A DNA stretch of 64,000 nt from Sorangium cellulosum So0157-2. GTDB taxonomy: Bacteria; Myxococcota_A; Polyangia; Polyangiales; Polyangiaceae. Under the pieces are notes generated by a model. It saw nothing but the letters and a program-made list of their open reading frames with translations, was not told the DNA's origin and made no database searches. The position numbers were made by a program, and so were the translations under genes. The stretch lies in assembly GCF_000418325.1 (NCBI RefSeq), contig NC_021658.1:9066001-9130000 (forward strand), given 5' to 3'. The stretch's first letter is position 1. Each line of letters opens with the position of its first letter. This document shows positions 50,974-59,421 of the stretch, one piece after another.

Positions 50974-53202
50974 ATGCGCGTGCCCACTGTGACCGTCCCC
51001 CTCATCCTCGTCCTCGTCGGTGTCCTCGCCTTCGTCGCCCTCGGGATGCTGGTCATGTACGCCAAGTTCTACCGCCAGGTGGATCAGGGCAAGGCGCTGA
51101 TCATCAACACGCGAGGCCAGGACCCCATCGTCACCTTCACCGGGACCCTCGTCCTGCCGATCATCCACCGCGCCGAGTACATGGATATCTCGGTCAAGAC
51201 GATCGAGATCGACCGGCGCGGCAAGGAGGGGCTCATCTGCAAGGACAACATCCGCGCGGACATCAAGGTCACCTTCTTCGTGCAGGTGAACAAGACGCAG
51301 GACGACGTGCGCACCGTCGCGCGGACCATCGGCTGCGTCCGCGCCTCGAACCCGGAGACGCTCGAGCAGCTGTTCGCCGCGAAGTTCTCCGAGGCGCTCA
51401 AGACCGTGGGCAAGCGCCTGAACTTCGAGGACCTCTACAAGGAGCGGCAGAAGTTCAAGGACGACATCATCGACGTCATCGGCAAGGATCTGAGCGGGTT
51501 CGTGCTCGCGGACGCGGCGATCGACTACCTGGAGCAGACGCCCATCGAGCTGCTCGACAAGGACAACATCATGGATGCCGAGGGCATCCGGAAGATCACC
51601 GAGCTCACGGTCGCGCAGAACGTGCTGACGAACGAGCTCCGCCAGAAGGAGCGGATGGAGATCGGCAGCCAGAACCTGAACTCCGACGAGGCGATCTTCC
51701 GCTTCGAGCAGCGCCGGGCCGAGGCCGAGGCGAAGAAGGCGAAGGAGATCGCGGTGGCGCAGGCGCGCGAGCAGAACGAGGCCGCCCGCATCACCAGCGA
51801 CGAGCGCAAGAAGACGGTGCTCCTCCAGGAGAAGAACGACGAGGAGGCGTTCGTCGCCCGCGAGGCGAAGGAGCGCGGCGTGCAGGTCGCCCAGAAGAAC
51901 AAGGAGCGCGAGGTCGCGGTCGAGACCGAGCGCGTCGCGAAGGCGCGCGAGCTCGAGATCGTGAGCCGCGAGCGCGACGTGTCGCTCCAGCAGATCGCGC
52001 GCGAGAAGGAGCTCGAGCTCCAGAAGAAGGACATCGCCGACGTGGTCCGGGCGCGGATCGCGGTCGAGAAGACGGTGGCCGAGGAGGAGGAGCGGATCAA
52101 GGACGTGCGCGCCGTGGCCGAGGCGACGCGCCTCAAGGACGTGACGCGCATCAACGCCGAGGCCGAGGCGCAGGAGCAGCTCGTCAAGCAGATCAAGGGG
52201 GCGGAGGCGAGCGAGGAGGCGGCGAAGTTCCGGGCGCGCGAGAAGCTCCTCATCGCGGACGCGGAGCTCGAGGCGAGCGACAAGGCGGCGCGGGCGAAGA
52301 TCCGCATGGCCGAGGGCGTGCAGGCCGAGTCGGCGGCCGATGGGCTGGCGCGCATCCGGGTGAAGGAGGCCGACGCGCAGGCGATCGAGAAGCAGGGGTT
52401 CGCCGAGGCGCGCGTGGCGCTCGAGAAGATGAACGCCGCCGCGGTCGGCGAGGAGAAGCAGGGCCTCGCGCGGGTGCTCGTGAAGGAGGCGGAGGCGCAG
52501 GCGATCGAGAAGCAGGGGCGGGCCGAGGCGCTCGTCGCGCGGGAGCGGCTGCTCGCCGAGGCCGCGGGCATCGAGCAGAAGGGGCTCGCGGCCGCGAGGA
52601 CGCGCGAGGCGGAGGCGCTGGCGCTCGAGAAGACGGGCCTGGCGGAGGCGACCGCGATCAAGCAGCGGCTCCTGGCCGAGGCGGCCGGCACGGCGGAGAA
52701 GGCCGCGGCCATGAAGGCGCTCGACGGGGTCGGGCGGGAGCACGAGGAGTTCCGCCTGCGGCTCGAGAAGGAGCGGGCGGTGGAGCTCGAGGCGCTGCGC
52801 ATCCGCGCCGACATCGCGCGGGCGCAGGCGGAGATCCTGCGGGGCGCGTTCGAGCAGGCGAAGATCAACATCGTGGGCGGGGACGGGGCGTTCTTCGATC
52901 GGTTCGTCAAGGCGGTCACGCTCGGCCAGTCGGTCGACGGGATGGTCGACCAGAGCGCCACGGTGCGGGCGCTGGTCGGCGACTACCTGAACGGCAACGC
53001 GAGCCTCCCCGAGGACCTCAAGCAGCTCGTCGCGCCCCCCTCGCCGCTCGCGAGGTCCGCGGACGGGACGCTGTCGGGGATGCTGACGTCGCTCTTGCCG
53101 AGCGCGGATGCGGACGGGAAGAAGAAGATCGAGGCTCTGGCCCAGAAGGCGCGGGAGCTGGGGCTCGATCAGCTGGCGCAGCAGCGGACGCCGCGGACCT
53201 GA
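50974..53202 (+). CDS. yqiK: Flotillin (YqiK-like)
   Basis: 742 residues. One N-terminal span (VPLILVLVGVLAFVALGMLVM), then an SPFH domain (about 30-200: RQVDQGKALIINTRGQ, RADIKVTFFVQVN, VIGKDLSGFVLADAAIDYLE). A very long Glu/Ala/Lys coiled coil with EAEAQAIEKQG-type repeats runs from about 230 to 620. It is longer than standard flotillins (about 500-560). Flotillins scaffold ordered lipid domains. The ATG at 50974 abuts AAGGAG, whereas the in-frame GTG at 50980 has normal spacing and may be the real start. Follows the YqiJ-like gene. Confidence 0.92.
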   Translation: MRVPTVTVPLILVLVGVLAFVALGMLVMYAKFYRQVDQGKALIINTRGQDPIVTFTGTLVLPIIHRAEYMDISVKTIEIDRRGKEGLICKDNIRADIKVTFFVQVNKTQDDVRTVARTIGCVRASNPETLEQLFAAKFSEALKTVGKRLNFEDLYKERQKFKDDIIDVIGKDLSGFVLADAAIDYLEQTPIELLDKDNIMDAEGIRKITELTVAQNVLTNELRQKERMEIGSQNLNSDEAIFRFEQRRAEAEAKKAKEIAVAQAREQNEAARITSDERKKTVLLQEKNDEEAFVAREAKERGVQVAQKNKEREVAVETERVAKARELEIVSRERDVSLQQIAREKELELQKKDIADVVRARIAVEKTVAEEEERIKDVRAVAEATRLKDVTRINAEAEAQEQLVKQIKGAEASEEAAKFRAREKLLIADAELEASDKAARAKIRMAEGVQAESAADGLARIRVKEADAQAIEKQGFAEARVALEKMNAAAVGEEKQGLARVLVKEAEAQAIEKQGRAEALVARERLLAEAAGIEQKGLAAARTREAEALALEKTGLAEATAIKQRLLAEAAGTAEKAAAMKALDGVGREHEEFRLRLEKERAVELEALRIRADIARAQAEILRGAFEQAKINIVGGDGAFFDRFVKAVTLGQSVDGMVDQSATVRALVGDYLNGNASLPEDLKQLVAPPSPLARSADGTLSGMLTSLLPSADADGKKKIEALAQKARELGLDQLAQQRTPRT

Positions 53203-53260
53203 GGGGAGACGAGGCCGACGCGGCGCTCGGCGTCGCGTCGGTTGCGTCTCGCGTCCCCGG

Positions 53261-53464
53261 TCTCCCGTCTCCCGTCTCCCGTCTCCCGTCTCCCGTCTCC
53301 CGTCTCCCGTCCTCCGTCTCCCGTGCTCGTCTTTCGTGCGCGTGCGCGTGCGCGTGTCCGTGCTCGCTCGTGCACGAACCGGAGCGAGCACGGGAACGCG
53401 CACGCGCACGCGCACGCGCACGAAGAGGGAAGACGGAAGACGGAGGACGGGAGACGGAGGACGG
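53261..53464. repeat. CT-rich 7-mer repeats and giant hairpin between convergent genes
   Basis: Seven perfect TCTCCCG units at 53261-53309 plus two variant copies, then (GTGCGC)n. The centre pairs CCGTGCTCGCTC (53358-53369) with GAGCGAGCACGG (53382-53393); outward, the GTGCGC run pairs with the ACGCGC run (to about 53426) and the CT-rich arm with GGAGACGGAGGACGGG-like repeats (to 53464). It separates the convergent flotillin and monooxygenase genes and could end transcription in both directions. Confidence 0.8.
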
Positions 53465-53507
53465 GCGGCGGGAGTTCCGTGCTCGCGAGAGGAGGAAATC
53501 GCGCGGG

Positions 53508-54899
53508 TTATTGTCTCTTCGTCACGTAGATCAGCGCGGCGAGGCACATCTCGTCGAGCGTGCTCTCGCCGAGGTGGACGTCCACCGGGCCGGGCATGTT
53601 CTGCTCCTGGAGCGCCTTCACGAGGAACGGATTGCTGTTCGAGTTGTTGTACGTGCACCGCATCGTGAGCAGATCGCCCCCGTGGATGCGCGGGAGCTCC
53701 GCGATGGGAGCGTCGTAGTAAAACCCGCGCTGCCACGAGAAATCCCACCTCGGCGTCTGCACGAGGCACTGCTTGCTAGCGTTGTCGGGATCGCCCCGCG
53801 TGTGCTCCAGGGTGACCTTCATGTCCGTGCCCACATAATGCATGTGCGTTCCGGCGCCATAGAGGTACATCTCCGCGTCAGACACCGACTCGGGCATCCG
53901 GAACTGCATGGTCTCGACGTGATCCTCCGCGCCGGCCGGGATCAAGAACTCGGCGCCATCCCCATCGTTCGGGCCGGGCAAGAGGCCGCCGCCCTCGTCC
54001 GCCGACGTCTCGAAGTTGCCGATCAGCGCGACCCCCATCGAGTACTCCGGCACCCCCTTCGTGAAGCGCATCTGGAGGCGCGTCGTGTCCGGGTCCGCGG
54101 TCGTCCCCGCCGGGTGGTAATGCACCTGCATCACCAGCCGCGCGCCGGCCGGGAGCTCGGCGCCGATGTTCGGCTCGAACTCCAGCGGGACACTCCCCGG
54201 CGCCCACGCGGCCACGAGCTCGCCCGAGAAGCCAGGGCCGCCGAAGCAGTCGTATCCCCCGTGCTCGTCCGCGAGCTCGTCCGACGCGCCCTCCCGGTCG
54301 AGGAACACGAGCGCGTGGTGCACAACCTTGCTGTTGCCAGGAACGATGTGCACGCCGTTGATGTAACGCGTCTCCGTCAACCCAGGATCCATCACGAAAC
54401 ACCGGAACTGGTCGGCATCGCCGCTCGCGACGAACGGCTCCTCCGGCGCGACCTCCAGCTCGACACCGCTGAGCCCGCCAGCGCCGGGGACGAACGGCGG
54501 CGGGGCGTCCGCGGGATCCCCCTCGGGGCTGCCCGCCGCAGACCACGCCTCGAGGACGGCGATCTCGGCCTCGCTCAGCCGGAGATCATCCTTCCAGCCG
54601 TACGGGGGCTGGCACTCGTCGGTCTCCTCCGCCCCCCACGGCGGCATCGTGCGCTCCCGCGTGGCGTGCGCCATCAGGCCCGCCACCGTGCGCGCCTCCT
54701 CGTACGTCGTCAGACCGAATGGAGCGATGTTCCCCGGGGAATGGCAGCTCATGCAGTGCTTCTGCAAGAGCGGCTCGACGTCGCGATGAAACGTTGGCGA
54801 CGTCCCCGCCGAGCCCGGCGCCTCCTCGCCGGAACAACCCAGGAGCAGCGCCGGCAGGAACGCCAGCGGCGTGAGCACGAACGACATCGACTTTCGCAT
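53508..54899 (-). CDS. Cu type II ascorbate-dependent monooxygenase-like lipoprotein
   Basis: 463 residues, AAGGAG five bases before the ATG. Lipobox LLLGC. A c-type haem motif CMSCH sits near residue 50 in a small cytochrome-like N-terminal domain (FHRDVEPLLQKHC). The rest has the metal ligands of PHM/DBM-type copper enzymes: HHALVF, the HXH in VMQVHYHPAG, HMH in GTHMHYVG and late Met/Cys. These enzymes hydroxylate or, with a cytochrome domain, may use a different electron donor. Typical partner of DUF1592 and DUF1552 genes in these bacteria. Confidence 0.87.
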   Translation of the reverse strand: MRKSMSFVLTPLAFLPALLLGCSGEEAPGSAGTSPTFHRDVEPLLQKHCMSCHSPGNIAPFGLTTYEEARTVAGLMAHATRERTMPPWGAEETDECQPPYGWKDDLRLSEAEIAVLEAWSAAGSPEGDPADAPPPFVPGAGGLSGVELEVAPEEPFVASGDADQFRCFVMDPGLTETRYINGVHIVPGNSKVVHHALVFLDREGASDELADEHGGYDCFGGPGFSGELVAAWAPGSVPLEFEPNIGAELPAGARLVMQVHYHPAGTTADPDTTRLQMRFTKGVPEYSMGVALIGNFETSADEGGGLLPGPNDGDGAEFLIPAGAEDHVETMQFRMPESVSDAEMYLYGAGTHMHYVGTDMKVTLEHTRGDPDNASKQCLVQTPRWDFSWQRGFYYDAPIAELPRIHGGDLLTMRCTYNNSNSNPFLVKALQEQNMPGPVDVHLGESTLDEMCLAALIYVTKRQ

Positions 54900-55116
54900 G
54901 AAACTCCTTCTCGACTGCGTCCGCCGCGCAGACGCGCCGTCGGGGTCGTGATCGCCTCATCGCGCAGCGGCGCGCCGGCTCGGCCGGAGCAGCCGACGAC
55001 GGATCGTAGGGCAGCCTACGATCGGTGCGGCATGTCCGGAGACGGAAAGCGACCACGGGGGGCGCAGAATAGTTCCCGCGGAGCCCCGAGGCCCCGACGA
55101 AAACGTGCGCACCGCG

Positions 55117-55260
55117 GAGATCTGGAAGCAGGGGTCTGCCGAGGCGCGCGTGGCGCTCGAGACGAGGGACGCCGCCGCCGTCGGCGAGGAGCAGCAGGGC
55201 CTCGCGCGGGCTCGCGGAGCTGGCCCAGGAAGCGCGGGGGCTCGCTCTTGCTGAGCTCGC
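55117..55260 (+). pseudogene. Remnant of a flotillin gene
   Basis: 55117-55212 closely matches the coiled-coil part of the flotillin gene around 52381-52475 (CGCGCGTGGCGCTCGAGA, then GGCGAGGAG(C/A)AGCAGGGCC), and 55215-55260 resembles that gene's 3' end near 53128-53180. The two pieces are fused by a deletion and carry no start or long frame. It sits in the 408-bp gap between two minus-strand genes, 2 kb from the intact flotillin, indicating a past duplication or rearrangement. Confidence 0.7.
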
Positions 55261-55307
55261 CAGGAGGCCCGCGCGCCCGAGCGGCGCCGCGAGGGCCTCC
55301 CCTCGCC

Positions 55308-56918
55308 TCACGCCTTGATGGCGTCGAGCTCCCCCGGATTGCTGATGCCGGGCCCGTCGATGACCTTGCCCGCGCCGTCCGTGGTGAACGACGGAGCGCT
55401 CCCGCCGAAGCCAGCCGAGACCGCATCCGACACGCCGAAGCGATCGACCGGTTCCCAGTCGGGCATCCCCGCGCCGAGCGCGTTGATAAGGGTCGTGAAG
55501 AGCTTGTTCAGCGGGACGGTCCCGCCCGACGAGCCGGTGTTGCCGCTGTTGTCCTCTCCCTCCGCGCCGGTCGCGCAGCTGGCCTCGCTGTTGCCCACCG
55601 CGAGGTTCCCGCCCGCGACGTTCACCGACACGCCCTGCTTGAGGTAACCGCCGGCGCTGCCGGCGATCACGATGGGCAGGTTGTTGTTGTTGTGCGCGTT
55701 GCCGTCGGCGAGCTCCGGCAGCCACATGACCGCGGAGTTGTCGAGCATGGTGCCGTCCCCCTCCTCGATGCTGTCGATGGTCTTCACCAGCTTGGCGTAG
55801 CGGCCCGCGTACCAGCGGTCGATCTCGTGGATCTGCTCGATGACGCCGCTCACGCACTGGCCGCCGGTGGCGGCGCTCCCGTTCCGGTGCGAGAGCCCGT
55901 GATGATCGTGGGTGTGGGCGATGCCATCCCAGTTGAACGTCACGTAGCCCGGCCACTGGAGCACGATGGAGCGGTTGCTGTCGCACATCATCGTGAGGGC
56001 GATGAGGCGGATCATCATCTCGCTGCCGAGCGTGTACACCTTCTCGCTGTTGGGGAAGCCGCCGCCGCGGGAAGGATAGCCCGCCTCGGTGAGCGCGGCG
56101 TCCGTGACGCCGAGCGCGGCCGCAGCCTCCGCGGTGCACGCCGAGGGGACGACCTGCTGCTCGGTCTCGCGGAGCAGCGAGAGCCAGTCGTCGACCTTCC
56201 TCCGATCGGGGGCGCTCATCTTGCGGGCCTTGAAGGCGCCCAGGTCGGCGCTCACGAGATCGATGATGCTCTCGCCGCGCTTCACGCGATGATCCGCCTC
56301 GGTCTCGGCGCCGCTCGCGAAGAGCCCGGTCAGGCTGCTGTACACCGTGCGGGCGTTGGTCACCGGCGCGTATGGCGTCTTCGACGCCGAGTACGACACG
56401 ATGCCCTTGACGTTCGTGAACGCGTTGCCGACGGAGAGCACGAGCGGGGACTTGTTGGTGCCCTGGTTGAAGCGCTGCGCGATCTCGTGGTCGAGCGAGT
56501 GCGACAGCGCCCAGTGCTCCCCGGCGGGATCGAGGGGCGCGCAGGTCAGCTTGCTGCCCATGCCCTGATCGTGGGGATCGAAATGCACCACCCCGTCCAC
56601 CTTGTTGTTGAAGCCGTTCAGCGGCATCGCGAGCCCGCGCGGGAAGAGCAGCTTCGCCGCGAAGGGGGCGAGCGGCGCGAGGGTCCGGGGCTTCCCGTCC
56701 GCCTGCACCGCCTCCAGGGACGCCGCGGTGACGCTCCCGGACCCGTTCTCGATCGTCGGGAACCAGCGGTTCGTCAGGCAACCGTTGTTCGTGTAAAAGA
56801 TCACCAGGCGCCGCGGCGACGGGACCTCCTGCGCTCGCGCGGAGCGGACGAGCGAATTCAAGAAGGGGACCGCGAGCGCTGCGCCACCAATGCCGCGTAG
56901 GAATAGCCTTCGGTTCAC
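55308..56918 (-). CDS. DUF1552 protein with Tat signal
   Basis: 536 residues from a GTG at 56918 that overlaps the DUF1592 stop. Twin-arginine motif NRRLFLRGIGGAALAVPFL, so exported folded, probably with a cofactor. Family features of DUF1552 (related to the alkaline-phosphatase/sulfatase-like and DUF1501 proteins): FYTNNGCLTNRWFP, VDGVVHFDPHDQG, HTHDHHGLSHRNG (histidine cluster), LDNSAVMWLPELADGNAHNN. Function unknown. Translationally coupled to the DUF1592 gene and followed by the copper monooxygenase. Confidence 0.92.
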   Translation of the reverse strand: MNRRLFLRGIGGAALAVPFLNSLVRSARAQEVPSPRRLVIFYTNNGCLTNRWFPTIENGSGSVTAASLEAVQADGKPRTLAPLAPFAAKLLFPRGLAMPLNGFNNKVDGVVHFDPHDQGMGSKLTCAPLDPAGEHWALSHSLDHEIAQRFNQGTNKSPLVLSVGNAFTNVKGIVSYSASKTPYAPVTNARTVYSSLTGLFASGAETEADHRVKRGESIIDLVSADLGAFKARKMSAPDRRKVDDWLSLLRETEQQVVPSACTAEAAAALGVTDAALTEAGYPSRGGGFPNSEKVYTLGSEMMIRLIALTMMCDSNRSIVLQWPGYVTFNWDGIAHTHDHHGLSHRNGSAATGGQCVSGVIEQIHEIDRWYAGRYAKLVKTIDSIEEGDGTMLDNSAVMWLPELADGNAHNNNNLPIVIAGSAGGYLKQGVSVNVAGGNLAVGNSEASCATGAEGEDNSGNTGSSGGTVPLNKLFTTLINALGAGMPDWEPVDRFGVSDAVSAGFGGSAPSFTTDGAGKVIDGPGISNPGELDAIKA

Positions 56919-58456
56919 GGCGCCACCTCCGTCTGCAGGGCACGAACTCGGAACGATTGACTCTGTGTGAGGTCCGCGATCAGGTCGAGGACGGTGTAGC
57001 CGCCCTGGGTGAGCCTGGCGCTCAGCTCGTCCACGGTGCAGGCGTCTTCGCTGTTGAGCTCGCGCTCGTAGGCGAACGAGACCCACTTTCTCACGTAGCA
57101 CTTCTGCGCTTCCGGCGAGCTCGCGATGGCCTCGGAGAGCGCCACCGGGCCGTCGAGCTCCACGAGGCTCTCGCCCATGTCGACGCTCACCCGCGTGTCG
57201 ATGGGCGCGCCCGAGAACGACTCCGTCTGCTGGTAGGCCCCCACGGCGTCGTACGCCTCGAGCGCGAAGCCCGTCGGGTTGATGTACGTGTGGTGGCAGA
57301 ACTTGCACGCGTCCGGGGCCGTCTGCGCGTCGACTCGAGCGCGGTTGGTCGTGAGACCTTCGTCCGTGGGCAGCGGCGTGCCCTCCACCATCGGCGGCGG
57401 CGGCGGGATGTCCGCGCACAGGACCTCCTTTTGCAGGAACGCGCCGCGCAGGATGGGCGACGTCCGGTCGTACCCCGAGTGCGACACCAAAAAGCCCAGG
57501 CGCGTGAAGAGGCCCGAGCGCTGCGTCGGGTCGAGATCGACCGGCACGAGCTCCGCGCCATTGAACTGCGCAGGATCCAGGCCGTAGAGCGGCGCCAGGG
57601 AGGCGTTGACGAAGCCCACCGGCGTGGTGACGAGCTCCTGGAACGTCCCGGTCTGGTCAAAGACCACGTGCTCGATGAAGCGATCGGTCTCCTCCGACAA
57701 GAGGGGGACCATCGAAGCGTCGAAGTCCGGGAAGGCCGCCGGATCGCGCTGGATGTTCGACCAGCGGGTGCCCGGGCCCATGTGCAGGTAGTGCTCGTGG
57801 AAGGCCTTGACCATGCCGCGGCTCTTGGGATCCGCCAGCATTCGCCGCGCCTGCGCGAGGATCTGCTCCGGCGTGAGCAGCGCGTCGGCGTCCGCGGCGG
57901 CGAACAGCGCGTCGTCCGGCATGCTCCCCCACAGCAGGTACGAGAGGCGCGACGCCACTTCGTGGCTGTTCAGCGCGAAGTACTCGCCCTCGGGCGTCTC
58001 GTTGATCTCCGCGCGCATCAGGAAGGAGGGGGAGACCAGGAACCCTTCGATGAGCAGCTGGGCGCCGTCGTCGAACGAGCCGGTCTCCGTGAGCTCCTTG
58101 CGGCGCGCGTAGAGGGCCTGAAAGCGCCCCCTCTCCTCGTCGGTGAGCGGGCGCCGGAAGGCGCGGCGTCCCAGCGTATCGATGAGCTGGTGCGCGCACG
58201 CGGCGCCGTCGCCCTCCGGCGTGCAGGGGATGGCCTTGGCGCGCGCGCCGCGGTCCGCCATCACCGCCGCCGCCACCGTCTCTGCCGCAGTTTTGTATCC
58301 ATCCCACGCGCGCTGATCGACGCTGCCGACGCCGTCCGGCGCGAGCATCGACGAAGGCTGGCTGTCGATGCCGAGCAGATCGCGAATCGTGTTGTCGTAC
58401 TGCGCCTTGGTCAGGCGCGGCAGCGCCGACGTCCGCGGGACGCCCGGCACGCACAC
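56915..58456 (-). CDS. DUF1592/DUF1588-type (cytochrome-related) protein, body of a split gene
   Basis: 513 residues if begun at the GTG 58456. Domains in family order: DUF1587-like ALPRLTKAQYDNTIRDLLGI, DUF1595/1592 (RRAFRRPLTDEERGRFQALY, ASRLSYLLWGSMPDDALF, MLADPKSRGMVKAFHEHYL), DUF1588 (GLFTRLGFLVSHSGYDRTSP, RGAFLQKEVLC) and DUF1585 with a CKFCHH motif. It lacks a signal peptide because a 136-bp tandem duplication shifts the real N-terminus (58811) out of frame. One copy fewer would give 586 residues with lipobox LGC. Its stop overlaps the DUF1552 start. Confidence 0.9.
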   Translation of the reverse strand: MCVPGVPRTSALPRLTKAQYDNTIRDLLGIDSQPSSMLAPDGVGSVDQRAWDGYKTAAETVAAAVMADRGARAKAIPCTPEGDGAACAHQLIDTLGRRAFRRPLTDEERGRFQALYARRKELTETGSFDDGAQLLIEGFLVSPSFLMRAEINETPEGEYFALNSHEVASRLSYLLWGSMPDDALFAAADADALLTPEQILAQARRMLADPKSRGMVKAFHEHYLHMGPGTRWSNIQRDPAAFPDFDASMVPLLSEETDRFIEHVVFDQTGTFQELVTTPVGFVNASLAPLYGLDPAQFNGAELVPVDLDPTQRSGLFTRLGFLVSHSGYDRTSPILRGAFLQKEVLCADIPPPPPMVEGTPLPTDEGLTTNRARVDAQTAPDACKFCHHTYINPTGFALEAYDAVGAYQQTESFSGAPIDTRVSVDMGESLVELDGPVALSEAIASSPEAQKCYVRKWVSFAYERELNSEDACTVDELSARLTQGGYTVLDLIADLTQSQSFRVRALQTEVAP

Positions 58457-58665
58457 CGTCGGCTCGACGCCGGGGCCGGCGCCCGTCGAACCGCTCCCGC
58501 CGGTGCCGGCGCCGGCGCCGGCGGGGGCGGTCGTACTGCGCCTTGGTCAGGCGCGGCAGCGCCGACGTCCGCGGGACGCCCGGCACGCACACCGTCGGCT
58601 CGACGCCGGGGCCGGCGCCCGTCGAACCGCTCCCGCCGGTGCCGGCGCCGGCGCCGGCGGCGGCG
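58394..58665. repeat. 136-bp tandem duplication inside the DUF1592 gene
   Basis: 58394-58529 is repeated at 58530-58665 with about one mismatch at the far end. 136 is one more than a multiple of three, so the extra copy causes a frameshift. Both copies encode the VCVPGVPRTSALPRLTKAQY region and the preceding Gly/Ala/Pro linker. Confidence 0.93.
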
Positions 58666-58811
58666 CCAGCACCGCTGCCGGGCCCGGCGCCAGGCCCGCT
58701 GCTCTCCTCTTCGTCATCCAGGCCGCCGATGTTCGCGATGCACCCGAGCATCGCCGCGCAGCTCGTCGTGAACAGCGCAGGAACGATGAACCGCCTCGCC
58801 CACGTGTACAT
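58530..58811 (-). pseudogene. Out-of-frame N-terminus of the DUF1592 lipoprotein
   Basis: From the ATG at 58811 (AGGTGAG upstream): MYTWARRFIVPALFTTS then CAAMLGC (lipobox), IANIGGLDDEEESSG, a Gly/Ala linker, and VCVPGVPRTSALPRLTKAQY. At the duplication junction the frame turns into an Arg-rich nonsense stretch. Removing one 136-bp copy joins it exactly to the body at 56915-58456 (1761 nt, 586 residues). Confidence 0.88.
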
Positions 58812-58879
58812 GGCACTCACCTCGTCCGGGGGGGCGCGTACATCGGCCATCGCCCAGACATAGGATGCCTTGTCATGGG

Positions 58880-58960
58880 CTGCAGATCACTGCTTTTCTC
58901 GTATTTTCATTATGGCACAAGTTTGTTTTCTACGCCGAAATGCCCCTGGATAAAACCTTG
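58880..58960 (-). promoter_or_regulatory. AT-rich probable promoter of the DUF1592 operon
   Basis: A short AT-rich island in the otherwise GC-rich gap 58812-59421; on the minus strand it contains CATAATGAAAAT as a possible -10. No convincing -35 was read. The rest of the gap shows no gene. Confidence 0.4.
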
Positions 58961-59421
58961 TCACGGGCGGTGCCCGGACGCGCTCGGGTCCAGGGGACCG
59001 GCGGCTCGCTCGTGCTGCTGAAACGACCCGAGGAGAACGTCACAACGCGAGCGACACGAGCGACCCGTTGAGTCGGGCACGACGCGCCGCGCGCCTCATC
59101 GCTGAAGAGAGGACAGGCCCCGGCCAGCCTTGGCGTCGTGGACGATCCGGCGCGCCCCCGGAGCGCCGGCCGAGCTGGGCAGGCGCCCGCGACGCGCCGT
59201 GCGGTCCCACGTGCGTCGAACCACGGCCGGCGGCCCGCCGCCCGAGGAACGCGGCGCGTCCACGCGACCAGCGGGGTGACGCTGCGCAATGTGGCGAGGT
59301 GCGATATTGGCCTCCATCCATCGGGGACGCTCGGGAGGCCCATTTCGCCATCGCGCCAGGTCTCGTTCCGGCGGCCGCGAGATCTGTAGACAGCGTAAGG
59401 CCTCTGAGCTCCACTGGCCTT

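Noticed and set aside
53261..53464. Possible CRISPR or rRNA-like structured RNA
   Set aside because: Simple 6- and 7-mer repeats forming one inverted repeat; no conserved RNA family features.
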